This document shows, piece after piece, positions 27,132-38,472 of a stretch of DNA of 64,000 nt; positions within the stretch are counted from its first letter, which is position 1; the number at the start of each line of letters is the position of its first letter. Made by a program: the position numbers and the translations under genes. The notes beneath the pieces are model-generated. The model was not told the DNA's origin and did not search any database. It saw only the letters and a list, made by a program, of their open reading frames with translations. Source of the DNA: Methylosinus sp. LW4 (GTDB taxonomy: Bacteria; Pseudomonadota; Alphaproteobacteria; Rhizobiales; Beijerinckiaceae); the NCBI RefSeq assembly GCF_000379125.1, contig NZ_KB900627.1:776647-840646 (forward strand), given 5' to 3'.

Positions 27132-28403
27132 TTATTTGAGCTTTATGAGTAACACGCCACGAAAATTTAAATTGCCGCGCTCTCCCAGAACATGAATCAC
27201 GAATTCGAAACCATCGGTCTGATGAGCGACATTGAATTTCAATTCCCCCAAAATTCCGTCATTGGCCCCAGGTATCAAAGTCGCCCTTGAACTCGCTAAT
27301 CTATATTGACCGGCGTTAAATGTGACAGCCAACTCGAACTCTAAGGCCTCGTCGCCATCGCCCAGAAATCGAGCTGCATAGAATCCTTCGGCAAGCGATA
27401 TATAGGGACCGAATATAAAGGGTGCAGTAGCCGGATGTCTCCTAGAGTAAATTATTCCATTTCTGCGGCCCGCGTAATCGCTCGAAAATCTATGAGCCGG
27501 AATATTTAGAGACCCTTGCCTTTCAAGGACAATAATAGACCACGGCGTTGGATCTGACGTTATCATCTTGGGATGCATGCATGGAATTGACTTGGAATGA
27601 TGCTTCCTTAGGTGAGATCCAATAATGGCTTCCAAACGACGAATTCGATTTGAATCAATTGCGGGCTGCTCGTTCACTAGGCCGCTTTTGCCTACGCGGT
27701 TAATCGGTCGCCGAAATCGCTCGACGATCTTTGAGAGAGAAACCATGTTCGCGGCAAACGCCGTCGACTTGGTAATGTCATCCTCTCTCGGCAGAAGGAA
27801 GCGAGCTCGTGCGTGAGCAACTCGGAGTGCGCCGAGTGAGCGCGTATTGCTCAATCTAAGACTTAAGTCCTCAAGCGCGACCGCAGCGCCATGTGGGTCA
27901 TTGCCACCCATCTCGAAAACGATTTTGGCGATCGAAATGTCAATATCTTCGCCAGGCTTGTAGTTGGAGAGCAGATTGCGCAGGTCGTCCCAGTCTCCGG
28001 CTTGCGAAAGTGCAATGAGATACTGCTCGCAGATTGATTCGTCTTCTGGTGCCAAAATCCGAGCGATCTTTAGCGCACGCAAAGGTGGCGTAACATCGCT
28101 TATAACACTTGCGGCTAGATCCGATCGGCGATAATCAAACTCTAACTCAGGGAACGCGCTTAAGACCTCGTCGATCCGCTGAGCAATGACCTCAATGTCT
28201 GCGGCCCGCCTCCAGTCAGTGGTTTTGATTAGATTCTCAAGAGCGCAGCGATTGTCTTCGAGCGTTGATTCGTCGTGGGTCTTACCTCCGAATAAGAGAT
28301 CCACGCTTACGACTGGCTCGACAACCACTAGTTCTTCCTTGTCACTCACTTTGGGGGACAGTTTTTCTATATCCACGAGCGCCTCGACTTCAACCTTGTC
28401 CAC
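27132..28403 (-). CDS. Helical-repeat protein with C-terminal beta domain, glycan-locus associated
   Basis: The 423-aa protein is not a recognised enzyme. An acidic N-terminus is followed by a helical part (about 50-240: LKIARILAPEDESICEQYLI and LVNEQPAIDSNRIRRLEAII regions), possibly TPR-like. The C-terminal 140 residues form a predicted beta sandwich beginning IFGPYISLAEGFYAARF and ending FEFVIHVLGERGNLNFRGVL. The same domain ends the protein at 24478-26208. It is encoded 50 bp downstream of the giant glycosyltransferase on the same strand, so the two are probably co-expressed. The start is a GTG. It may be a scaffold or sugar-binding partner for the transferase; that is inferred. Confidence 0.55.
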   Translation of the reverse strand: MDKVEVEALVDIEKLSPKVSDKEELVVVEPVVSVDLLFGGKTHDESTLEDNRCALENLIKTTDWRRAADIEVIAQRIDEVLSAFPELEFDYRRSDLAASVISDVTPPLRALKIARILAPEDESICEQYLIALSQAGDWDDLRNLLSNYKPGEDIDISIAKIVFEMGGNDPHGAAVALEDLSLRLSNTRSLGALRVAHARARFLLPREDDITKSTAFAANMVSLSKIVERFRRPINRVGKSGLVNEQPAIDSNRIRRLEAIIGSHLRKHHSKSIPCMHPKMITSDPTPWSIIVLERQGSLNIPAHRFSSDYAGRRNGIIYSRRHPATAPFIFGPYISLAEGFYAARFLGDGDEALEFELAVTFNAGQYRLASSRATLIPGANDGILGELKFNVAHQTDGFEFVIHVLGERGNLNFRGVLLIKLK

Positions 28404-28452
28404 GTAAGATAATGTTCGGCTTCACCTAGAACCAGTGTGACCAAACGCTTGT

Positions 28453-31400
28453 TTACTCACAAGAGCTGTAATCTTCGGCTTGAGACGAAACGACAATGGG
28501 CTTGTTCCGCGTCAAAAACTCGCTGGATCTGAGAAATGCTTGTAGAATTTCAGATCTTGATAGTCTGTGCGATGTTAGGTCATGCAACCAACCAGCTGCT
28601 CCGGCCTCTTCTGGCTCCCTTTCTAACAATTCAACGTAGAGTGCGCGGATAAACTCTTCATCCGATTTCTCGTCCAGTTCTTTATATGATACGTTTTTAT
28701 ACCAAAGCGAATTGTCGACCTCGACATTATCCTTAAGACGAGATTCATTCACCGAAACATTCAGGTCGTGATTGCCGGACGCAACCACGGATGTACGAAT
28801 ATCGTCTGATGTAGACTTTGAGGAGGGAGTCTCTTCCGCTTTATTCCGAGTTTTAATCACGCGCACGCTATGTCTATCCTCAAATAGTCCAATTGCCATA
28901 TTGCTGAATCTCTCGGCAACATTGCTCCAGTCATGCTCGTCAAGCCATGCTCTTTGGCGATCAAGAAGCCGTTCCCGTAGTTCGGCATTTTCGAGTACCT
29001 CTGAGATCGCATCCGCTATATCGCTGGCTCCACAGCCACGCGCTTGGTGCGAAAAATCGACTACATCCTGAAAGATTGATTGCGGAGTGGTGACCACAGG
29101 GCGCAGCGCTGACAAACCGTAACGAATTGCTCCACTTGCGGATTCACCGGTCTGCTGATAGCCGAAAACTGAGACGTCAGCGGCTTGCAGCAAGGTCATT
29201 GAATCAGAATCATCTAAAAAATCAGGAATGATGATGACTTTGTCCTCGATATGGAGCCCCGCAACGAGGTTCTTGCACAGTGCTAGCTCCTGTTGAGAGA
29301 CGGCATTTTTTCCGTACAGTGAATTGACCATAATCAGAATCGCGGCTGGATATTTCCCCAGGAGCTGAGCAAAGGCCAAAATGATTTCAGGCAGTCCTTT
29401 TCCCGGGAGCAGAAAACCATAAGTAGCGATTACCGGGTTAAATGTACTGAGGCCAAGCATTGCGCGAATCGACGCACGATCGACAGGCTGCGGCCTAAAG
29501 GCACCATGAGGGAGTTTGACCACATTATTTACCAAACCAAATGACTTAAGTCTTTCCACATCATCGACGCTGTGAACAACCAGCCGTGTAGCGTAACGAA
29601 GTTGTGAGGTCACATGAGAAATAGATTCTATTCTTCCATCTATCAAAGCGTCCTGGGTTTTATGGAAGAACACATGGACAGATATGCCGGCGTCTTCAAG
29701 TTGGGCAACTGCATTAGCGAGATCAACGAGTTTGTGGAAGCCATAATTGTATTGAAATACGACGATATCTAGATTGCGCTCGATAGCCGCAGCCACTACT
29801 CGATCTAGCGTCTCTTCTCGATGGGTCCATAACCGATGTACATTGGCACCATCGATCCCGATTGTGTGCTCATGATTGGCAAATATCGTGACGTCGAACC
29901 AGCCCGGCGGAAGATGGTCAATCAGAAAATTTGAATACGTGTAGATACCGCATTCGACATTCCATGTGGACACCCAGCCAACCCGCATTTTGCGCTGCAG
30001 CAACTTCCGCTGAGTTAGTTTATCAACAAACGCCTCGACATTTTCCGCCGACCTCGCCCACGTCAGAGGAGCAACTGTCTTGCTTGCCGCGTCGATCTTT
30101 TTCGACATCGTTGAGTCCCCTTTGCTATCGAACAGAAGCCGCATTTTCTTTGCGAGGTCCGCGACGTCGGCGCGGACCCACATCGCTCCTGCTTCGTTAA
30201 CGTGGCTACTTGAACTTTCCACGTGGAAGTCAACCAAATATGCGTTTTCACTGTCGCAGAAGTCGATATGGCCAGAGTATGCTGTCACAATAACGGGCAC
30301 ACCGCTTGCCATTGCCTCGGCGGCTGGAAGATTGTATCCTTCCCCTCGTGTGGGCAGTACAATGGCATCGATCATACTGTAAAACTGGCCGATATCCTCG
30401 TCATTAAGGTCATCATAAATGACACGGACGTAGGGTGCATTAACACGGCCTACGATTACACGTTGAATTATGTCCTGGATGATATTACTCACATTGTGGT
30501 GAGTTTTGATTATTAATTCGACATTATCTGTCGCCTTAAATGCTATCGCGTAGGCCGTTATCAGCTCATCGATTCCCTTTCGCGCCATTCCAGAGGAAAT
30601 ATGGCCAAACCAAAATGGGCTCCCTTCGGCACGGGAGTTACAAATCACACCCGTGCGATGATCAAGACCTACGCCGCAAACCTGGATCGGGATACGTACT
30701 CCGCTATTACGACAGAGATTCAAAACGAAGTGTGTAGGTGCGATAATCCCGTCGAGGTAACGGTTTATCAATGCTGCCAACGCGGACGGAATTTCGCTCT
30801 CTTCCCAGAAGAAATAGGAGAGACGAAAGTCGCCTAGCATCCCAGCCGCACGCAGAGGATACATGTTGCGCACGGAAATCTCGGTCGAATTTACGCAAAA
30901 CGGAGGCGTTTTAAGAAGCGGTTCTATTTGTGGAAAGGCTTCCACCGCATCCGACTTAAGCGTGTAGCCAGGCAACCCTTCAGCAGGCACGAGGCGAGCT
31001 GCGACATGCTCTCTTGCGTTGAGCGCCAATGCGAGGTTGCGATTGACGAGTGCTAGGCTATAGGTTGTTTCGCACGGACCTTCGAACACGAACACTCGCT
31101 CAGCGCCGTGTTCTTCCGGTTCATTCTGTGGTTGATAGGGATCGACTCCGCGAGGCAAATGGGGTTCAATAAAATTCATAAATTTTTTTGCGACCGTGGG
31201 CCGGCTGAAATTTTTCAGCCATGCTCGCTGGCCTCGGATTAATAGCCGCCGTTCCTCAGGGTTCTCAAACAATCGGTGCAAAGCGCTTGCTAACTCTTCA
31301 GGATCGGTAGACCGAAGGAGTACGCCTGAATTGCCGAGCGTGCTGCTTATCGCCGATGTATTATATGCGAGTACCGGCGTGTCGAACGCCATTGCTTCGA

Positions 31401-32217
31401 GTAAAGGAACTCCGAAGCCTTCATGCTCACTATAAGACACGTAGGCGTCGGCTGCTCTGTAATAACCATAGAGAGCTTCCTCGGGGACATGACCTACGAT
31501 ATGGATCCGACTCTTCAGCCCCAGCTCGTCGACCTCGCGCTCAAGACGACTCGCATAATCCTCCCCATGGTCGGAATGGCCGACCAGGGTCAAATGCAGT
31601 GGGTAATCAAAGGAGTCGCGGTAGGCGCTCATAAAGCGAATAAGGTGCATCTGCCCCTTATTGGGACAAATGCGCCCGACAAATAAAAGCTGATATCTGG
31701 GGCTTTCAAAATAATAAGGTCGCGGATCATGGTCACGCCAACGTATATCCGTGAAGTCTCGTAGCAATGGTATAACATCTACCCCACTAAAGTTTCGCTT
31801 TTGCAGCTCGGCGGCATTGTAGTCGGAATCGGCAAACGCGGCATCGACTATCTTCCGATATTCCGACAGCATCGATAAGCCGAGCTTCGCGTAGTATCTA
31901 AACGGAGATTGCCGAGCAAAAAATATTGGCGGCGTGATGTTGTGATATTGAAGTATTTTCCTGCACTGCAAATCACGTATAAATGGAAAAATATCATGCC
32001 CCATGGAATGATGCACAATGAGAAGATCATCGTGATCGGGTCGTAATTCGAAAATAGACTTAATTTTATCTGTAAGACGCTCGTCTACATGTTCAGCGTA
32101 GATGTCTGACGCTACGCCAGACTGAGCAAGAATCTCTTGCACGTAGAACATCGACGCTGTAACGGCATCTCCTACAGCCGATCCAGAATGAAACTGATGC
32201 ACCCGGCATTTCTGCAT
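28453..32217 (-). CDS. Giant protein with three GT-B glycosyltransferase modules and a C-terminal DUF4214-like domain
   Basis: At 1,254 aa, three GT4-type modules lie in a row. Module 1 (about 1-360) has LLFVGRICPNKGQMHLIRF and the EX7E region SEHEGFGVPLLEAMAFDTPV. Module 2 (about 370-750) has FWFGHISSGMARKGIDELIT and TRGEGYNLPAAEAMASGVPV. Module 3 (about 755-1130) starts MRVGWVSTWNVECGIYTYSN and has YGFLLPGKGLPEIILAFAQL and TGESASGAIRYGLSALRPVV. A linker of low-complexity Ser/Asn/Glu leads to a DUF4214-like domain (about 1185-1240: EFIRALYVELLEREPEEAGA, LRSSEFL). No signal or membrane helix is seen. It likely adds several sugars in succession to one lipid-linked glycan, as multi-module polymerases do. 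Module 3 has a weaker EX7E motif and may act differently. It is in an operon with the 27132 gene. Confidence 0.85.
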   Translation of the reverse strand: MQKCRVHQFHSGSAVGDAVTASMFYVQEILAQSGVASDIYAEHVDERLTDKIKSIFELRPDHDDLLIVHHSMGHDIFPFIRDLQCRKILQYHNITPPIFFARQSPFRYYAKLGLSMLSEYRKIVDAAFADSDYNAAELQKRNFSGVDVIPLLRDFTDIRWRDHDPRPYYFESPRYQLLFVGRICPNKGQMHLIRFMSAYRDSFDYPLHLTLVGHSDHGEDYASRLEREVDELGLKSRIHIVGHVPEEALYGYYRAADAYVSYSEHEGFGVPLLEAMAFDTPVLAYNTSAISSTLGNSGVLLRSTDPEELASALHRLFENPEERRLLIRGQRAWLKNFSRPTVAKKFMNFIEPHLPRGVDPYQPQNEPEEHGAERVFVFEGPCETTYSLALVNRNLALALNAREHVAARLVPAEGLPGYTLKSDAVEAFPQIEPLLKTPPFCVNSTEISVRNMYPLRAAGMLGDFRLSYFFWEESEIPSALAALINRYLDGIIAPTHFVLNLCRNSGVRIPIQVCGVGLDHRTGVICNSRAEGSPFWFGHISSGMARKGIDELITAYAIAFKATDNVELIIKTHHNVSNIIQDIIQRVIVGRVNAPYVRVIYDDLNDEDIGQFYSMIDAIVLPTRGEGYNLPAAEAMASGVPVIVTAYSGHIDFCDSENAYLVDFHVESSSSHVNEAGAMWVRADVADLAKKMRLLFDSKGDSTMSKKIDAASKTVAPLTWARSAENVEAFVDKLTQRKLLQRKMRVGWVSTWNVECGIYTYSNFLIDHLPPGWFDVTIFANHEHTIGIDGANVHRLWTHREETLDRVVAAAIERNLDIVVFQYNYGFHKLVDLANAVAQLEDAGISVHVFFHKTQDALIDGRIESISHVTSQLRYATRLVVHSVDDVERLKSFGLVNNVVKLPHGAFRPQPVDRASIRAMLGLSTFNPVIATYGFLLPGKGLPEIILAFAQLLGKYPAAILIMVNSLYGKNAVSQQELALCKNLVAGLHIEDKVIIIPDFLDDSDSMTLLQAADVSVFGYQQTGESASGAIRYGLSALRPVVTTPQSIFQDVVDFSHQARGCGASDIADAISEVLENAELRERLLDRQRAWLDEHDWSNVAERFSNMAIGLFEDRHSVRVIKTRNKAEETPSSKSTSDDIRTSVVASGNHDLNVSVNESRLKDNVEVDNSLWYKNVSYKELDEKSDEEFIRALYVELLEREPEEAGAAGWLHDLTSHRLSRSEILQAFLRSSEFLTRNKPIVVSSQAEDYSSCE

Positions 32218-32565
32218 TGTCTTATCACGCGATGGTTGAGCCGACCGATCTAAGTTTCTCGCACATTAGAGCTGTCGCGTCTAGGCAAAGAACGGACTAG
32301 CCAGGGCATATTGACCTCGGTCGTAATCGCGCAGATTTGCTTTGATAGGGTTAAACGCGGTAGTTCTCGGAAAACCCTCCCGGCGATCCAAGCCGCGATT
32401 ATGCATCGATTGACCGCTTCGAGGGAGAACCCGGCGCGTTTTTCGGGGGCGGAGATGTAGCGCGCGCAACGACCAGCAGTTCCGGCGGCCGGCTGGAGTT
32501 TCGAAGGCGAAGGTTCGCGGGTGGACGGAAAAGGGTTGAGATTTCGGAGGAGCTCGCCCCTCGCT
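32218..32565. other. Gap with no recognised gene
   Basis: GC rises again here. Part is likely the right-hand non-coding end of the IS1380 remnant. No RNA or regulatory site was recognised apart from the promoter that must drive the giant transferase (start 32217). Confidence 0.4.
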
Positions 32566-32795
32566 TCATGTCGCAAGGCGTAGAATGGGAGCAAGCGCGA
32601 TGCGGAGGAATTGCGGTCGGGACAGTTCGTCGGCAGATGGATTTTGATGTCGGTCGTCATCTCGGCGACGCGCGCGGCGATTTTCACGGGGCGCAGGCGC
32701 AGAGTGTCGAAGTGAGCCGTCTGCAAGGCCGAACGCTCTGGCGGCTCCATGCCGAGGCACCACAGGATCCAATAAGCGCCGACGTATAGAAACAA
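32566..32795 (-). pseudogene. IS1380-family transposase C-terminal remnant
   Basis: The minus-strand frame reads AYWILWCLGMEPPERSALQT and then AHFDTLRLRPVKIAARVAEM and TTDIKIHLPTNCP; after a one-base shift it ends QFLRIALAPILRLAT with a stop. These match the end of IS1380 transposases (the ATLRLRLIKIAARV type motif). Everything upstream was replaced by IS256 sequence. Confidence 0.68.
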
Positions 32796-32814
32796 GTATT
32801 TCGATGAAGCGGAT

Positions 32815-34505
32815 GTGTCAGGGATTTCTTGTGTGGGCGGGCATGATGGAGAAGAAGGAGATCTCCCATGGCCCGACGCAAAGAGCCCCGCATCCCTGAC
32901 GCCCTTCTGGACCAGTTGCTGGCCAGCGCCGATCCCAAGACGGCCTTCGACCCGAACGGCCTGCTCGAGGGAGTGTCAGGAATTTCGTGTGTGGGCGGGC
33001 ATGATGGAGAAGAAGGAGATCTCCCATGGCCCGACGCAAAGAGACCCGCCATCCCTGACGCGCTTCTGGACCAGTTGCTGGCCGGCGCCGATCCCAAGAC
33101 GGCCTTCGACCCGAACGGCCTGCTCGACGATCTGAAGAAGGCGTTGGCCGAGCGCGTCCTCAACGCCGAGATGGATCACCACCTTGCGACCGGCGAGGCG
33201 GCGAACAGCCCGGAACGGCTACGGGTCGGAAGTCGGGTTGTGACCGACACCGGCAAGATCGATCTGGATATACCTCGGGATCGGCAGGCGCGACCTTCGA
33301 TCCGCAGTTGATCGCCAAATACCAGAGGCGGTTCCCCGGCTTCGACGACAAGATCATCTCGATGTATGCGCGCGGCATGAGCACGCGGGAGATCGTCGGC
33401 CATTTGCGCGAACTCTACGGCGTCGACGTCTCGCCCGATCTGATCAGCGCTGTGACCGACGCCGTTCTCGACGAGGTCGCCGCCTGGCAGGCGCGACCGC
33501 TGGAGACGACCTATCCGCTGGTCTTCTTCGACGCGATCCGGGTGAAGATCCGCGACGAGGGCCTGGTCCGCAACAAGGCGGTCCACGTCGCCCTCGGCGT
33601 GCGGGCCGACGGCGTCAAGGAGATCCTCGGGCTGTGGCTGGAGCAGAACGAGGGCGCCAAATTCTGGCTGCGGGTCATGAACGAACTGCGCAATCGCGGC
33701 GTCGAGGACATTCTGATCGCCCGTCGTCGACGGTTTGAAGGGCTTTCCCGATGCGATCCAGGCGGTCTTTCCCCGAGACGATGGTCCAGACCTGTATTGT
33801 CCACCTGTTGCGGCTCAGCCTCGATTTCGTATCCTGGAAGGATCGCAAGGCCGTGGTCGCCGAGTTGAAGCCGATCTACCAGGCGCTCGACGACGAGGCC
33901 GGCGCTGCGGCCCTCGGCGCCTTCGAAGCGAGCGAATGGGGGACGGAAATATCCGGCGATCGCCCAGAGTTGGCGCCGCGCCTGGGGCGAGGTCGTCCCG
34001 TTCTTCGCCTTCCCGAAGGAGGTTCGCCGGCTCATCTACACCACGAATGCCATCGAGGCGCTGAATTCGAAGCTGCGGCGCGCCGTCCGCGCCCGGGGAC
34101 ACTTCCCCACCGACGAGGCCGCGCTGAAGCTGCTGTTCCTGGTCTTGAACCGGACCGAGAATGAGTGGACGATGCCGGCACGTGAGTGGAGCCTGACCAA
34201 GGCGCAATTCGCCATCCTCTTCGGCGAGCGCTTCACAAGAGCGATGGTCTGACGATGTTCAACCCGCCCGCCCACACACGAAATTCCTGACACTCCCCCT
34301 GCTCGACGATCTGAAGAAGGCGTTGGCCGAGCGCGCCCTCAACGCGGAGATGGATCACTACCTTGCGACCGGCGAGGCGGCGAAAAGCCGGAACGGCTAC
34401 GGTCGGAAGTCGGTGGTGACCGACACCGGCGAGATCGATCTGGGGATCAGCAGGCGACCTTCGCCTGGCAGGCGCGACCGCTGTAGACAACCTATCCGCT
34501 GGTCT
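32815..34505 (+). mobile_element. Outer IS256 remnant that hosts a second IS256 copy
   Basis: The segment 32815-32968 is the left end and first 34 codons of the IS256 ([20 protein letters not shown]), and 34298-34505 is its continuation ([20 protein letters not shown]...). The continuation then has an internal deletion joining LGISRR to the AWQARPL region, and is lost at about 34505, ten bases before the gmd stop. The two parts flank the inner copy with a 9-bp duplication, CCTGCTCGA (32960-32968 and 34298-34306). Confidence 0.9.
32969..34297 (+). pseudogene. Inner IS256 copy with multiple +1 frameshifts
   Basis: This copy has both inverted repeats and is over 98 percent like the intact copy at 19911-21230, but about 9 bp longer. 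The extra bases are single or double additions, mostly in G or C runs (for example CCCGG for CCGG near 33210, ACGGGTC for ACGGTC near 33226, CCCCGAGACG for CCCGAGACG near 33773, GGGGGAC for GGGGAC near 33940). The transposase frame (would start at the ATG at 33026) is broken at each. It could still move with transposase supplied by the intact copy. Assembly error is an alternative explanation. Confidence 0.9.
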
Positions 34506-34515
34506 GGGTCCACCC

Positions 34516-35825
<1,310 letters not shown>

Positions 35826-37136
35826 CTATGGCCGTCGCCCAAATATCTCCACTTGATCGAGATGGAGAAAATTGCGGCCAAGCAGGGCTATGCGAACGCA
35901 ACGCCCATGCAGCGGCTCTGGCGGAGACCATGAAAAAGGAACGCCAGCAAGTGAAGGAAGGCTCTGGTCATTCCGGACAAAAACAGTTGTGAATGTGTCA
36001 TTCGTTTGCGGCGACACCGCGATAGCGAAACGCGAGAAACGTTCTGCAACGTGATCATTGTCTGTGCGATTGTAGATCCGAACTTCTACAATTTCACAAG
36101 ATTCGCCCAAATCAACGGCCCACCAAGCACCGTCGTCGTCGGAAGTGTGAAAGCTGTAAGCTCCCGTCAGAACGCCACTGACAGCACCCGAGGCATCTGC
36201 CTCAAGGGTCGCGCCTATGGAATACGCCGACAGCGAGCTTTGAGTAGCCGGGCGCCGCAGCGCCAAGTTCACTACGCCTATCGGCGCAGGAACAGGTGTG
36301 ACGTTAGATCTTTGCCGCGTGACCGTTTCGGCAAAGGGCTCTGCCGAGCCTATTAACAAGTTATCTGTGACTAGATCACCGAGAACCTTCTTAATCGTCA
36401 TATCATCAAAATTGTTGCTAAATGAACAGAATGCCTCAAGAAGGCTTGCCAATTTATTCTCGCCAACACCCCACTTTAAGTGACGGGCTACGTCATGTGG
36501 GCATCCATTAACAGTCGTAATCCGGAACCCATGAGATCGAAACATGGCTGCGTGCAGATAATCCTCCCATACTAAATTTCCGTAAAGTATATCAACGCGA
36601 TCCTTGCTTTTCAGGCAATTATAGGCATCGAAATAGTATTTACTTATCTGGTGCTTCATGTCTCGATAACGAGCATCGAACTCGATGAAAGGGCTTGCAA
36701 TTGAATATTGAGGACCAAAAGCCAAAACTCGCCCAACGTCCGGATAGTACGACGTATACGCGATGGCCCCACTTCCGCCCATAGAGTCACCAATGACGCC
36801 AACATTCCGGTAATTTTTACAAATTGCAGCAATATGCTGGAAGATCCAGCCTGTATCATGATGATTCCACCAAAGCGCATGGCGATCGGTGACGAATATA
36901 GCAGATACACCAAGTTTTGCGAGGGTTCCAGCGAACTCCTCGATTGGCTCTCCAGCACCCGCGAAACCTCTACTAGCAAACGAAACGATTACTCGATCGC
37001 AGTTTTGATGATAATGCTTTACGAAATAGTTATCAGTCACGATATCTAAAGATGACGTAATCATACCATCGTTGTCTCGCTTGTTCATTTCGTCGACTCT
37101 TGGAAACATATTCACTGTGGAGGGCATGAATGACAT
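35826..37136 (-). CDS. Alpha/beta-hydrolase-like protein with C-terminal discoidin (F5/8 type C) domain
   Basis: The 436-aa protein has an N-terminal alpha/beta-hydrolase-like domain with nucleophile elbow VGVIGDSMGGSGAIAYTSYY (Ser in GDSMGG, about residue 118) and closing His candidates in VNGCPHDVARHLKWG. A discoidin-like domain follows from about 285 (NLALRRPATQSSLSAYSIGA; DDDGAWWAVDLGESCEIVEV; FLHLDQVEIFGRRP), a carbohydrate-binding fold. No signal peptide is seen at the called start; several Met codons in the first 25 residues make the start uncertain. It probably acts on, or binds, the glycan made by this locus, for instance as a deacylase or an exported modifier. AT-rich codon use is shared with the glycosyltransferases. 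Confidence 0.7.
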   Translation of the reverse strand: MSFMPSTVNMFPRVDEMNKRDNDGMITSSLDIVTDNYFVKHYHQNCDRVIVSFASRGFAGAGEPIEEFAGTLAKLGVSAIFVTDRHALWWNHHDTGWIFQHIAAICKNYRNVGVIGDSMGGSGAIAYTSYYPDVGRVLAFGPQYSIASPFIEFDARYRDMKHQISKYYFDAYNCLKSKDRVDILYGNLVWEDYLHAAMFRSHGFRITTVNGCPHDVARHLKWGVGENKLASLLEAFCSFSNNFDDMTIKKVLGDLVTDNLLIGSAEPFAETVTRQRSNVTPVPAPIGVVNLALRRPATQSSLSAYSIGATLEADASGAVSGVLTGAYSFHTSDDDGAWWAVDLGESCEIVEVRIYNRTDNDHVAERFSRFAIAVSPQTNDTFTTVFVRNDQSLPSLAGVPFSWSPPEPLHGRCVRIALLGRNFLHLDQVEIFGRRP

Positions 37137-37253
37137 CTTCGTGCTAGTTCTGCTAGGTACCGAGAAAAAGAAAGATCGTCAAGCGCATCAGGCGGGGTGA
37201 CCAGGCGATCGGGCTCCGAGCAGCCGATCCACATGGTCTCCGCTTTCGCCTCG

Positions 37254-37510
37254 TTGACCTCACTGCTGGCGAAGTCGAAGCCGGCGAGATCACGATAGTT
37301 CGGGAAGCGCGCAGACTTGAGCTGGTAGGCGATCGATCTCACCTCCCGGTCGGCGGTTTCCGCCTTCAAGAGTTGCGACAGGATCGGCAGCGCGGCCTCG
37401 AAGGCCGGGGAGCCTTCCTCGGTCAGCTCGCTGACGGCTTGCGCCATGCCGTGCATTTTGAGACTGCGCAGCATGATGACGATGGCGCCGGCGGCGGGAT
37501 TATGACGCAT
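37254..37510 (-). pseudogene. istB: IS21-family helper ATPase (IstB) N-terminal remnant
   Basis: From the ATG at 37510 the frame reads RHNPAAGAIVIMLRSLKMHG and ...LLKAETADREVRSIAYQLKS ...AGFDFASSEVNEA, the IstB start. It is cut off before the Walker A motif at about 37254, where a short ISAs1-like sequence (PIHMVSAFA on the plus strand) begins. The istA stop overlaps its start, as in IS21. Confidence 0.8.
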
Positions 37511-38427
37511 GGCGCGCCTCCCGACCTTTGCGCAGCGCGTCGTAGCGCTCGACATTGGCCTGCGGCTCGGTGGTGAGCATCAGCGCATTGGGCGGCTTCA
37601 CCGGCGGCGCGTCGACCGGCTTGCCGTCCACCAGGCGGGCTCGGGATCGGCTGCCAGAGGCGGTGACGCGCGTCCTGAACGTTCTTCTCGATTTGCCCCT
37701 TTTCCCAGCCGGAGGCCGGATTGCAGAATGCGGCCTCGAACAGGAAATGGCTGACCATGGCGGCGAAGCGGGCGTTGACCTGGCGCTCTTTGCCGCGCCC
37801 GACCTTGTCGATCGCCGTGCTCATATTGTCGTAAATGCCTCGCCGGGGCACGCCGCCCAGCACGCGGAAAGCGTGATTGTGAGCGTCGAAGAGCATCTCA
37901 TGCGTCTGCTGCGGGTAGGCGCGGAGGAAGAACGCGCGGCTGTAGGAGAGCTTGAACTGGGCGACCTGCAACTTCGTCCGCTCGCCCGCAATGATCGCCC
38001 AATCCTCCGACCAGTCGAACTGGAACGCCTCGCCGGGCAGAAACGTCAGCGGCACGAACGCGCCGCGCCCGCAGGTCTGCTGCTCCCGATGCCGCGCCGC
38101 CTTCCACTCCCGCGCAAACGCCGCCACGCGATTGTAGGAGCCGTCGTAGCCGAGGGCGACCAGATCCGCGTGCAACGGTTTGACCGTCCGCTTCTGCTTG
38201 CGCGATTTTGTGGCCTCATGACGCAGCATATGCGCCAGCTTGTCGGCGAACGGGTCGAGGCGGCTCGGTCGATCGGGCGTGGCGAACCGCGGCTCGACGC
38301 TGTCCGAGCGCAGATACTTGCGCACCGTATTGCGCGACAGCCCCGTGCGTCGCGCAATCTCGCGGATCGAGAACTCCTGCCGATATCGCCAGCGTCGGAT
38401 GACGCTCAATAACTCCATGTCGATCAC
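37500..38427 (-). pseudogene. istA: IS21-family transposase (IstA), internally deleted
   Basis: The N-terminal helix-turn-helix (REFSIREIARRTGLSRNTVR-type) and the DDE core start (FQFDWSEDWAIIAGERTKLQ; AFRVLGGVPRRGIYDNMSTA; CNPASGWEKGQIEKNVQDAR) are intact. The frame is lost near 37660 after LWQPIP. The end (PPNALMLTTEPQANVERYDA) is still present in another frame up to the stop at 37500. Much of the C-terminal half is deleted. Confidence 0.85.
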
Positions 38428-38472
38428 TCCCAGGTCCCCCGCGACGGTCGAGGGGGAAAGGTTCGAACATGG

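Noticed and set aside
37226..37254. Short ISAs1-like match next to istB
   Set aside because: Only about 28 bp agree with the ISAs1 transposase gene at 57820; too short to call a separate element, although a second short match at 38560 hints at a nested ISAs1.
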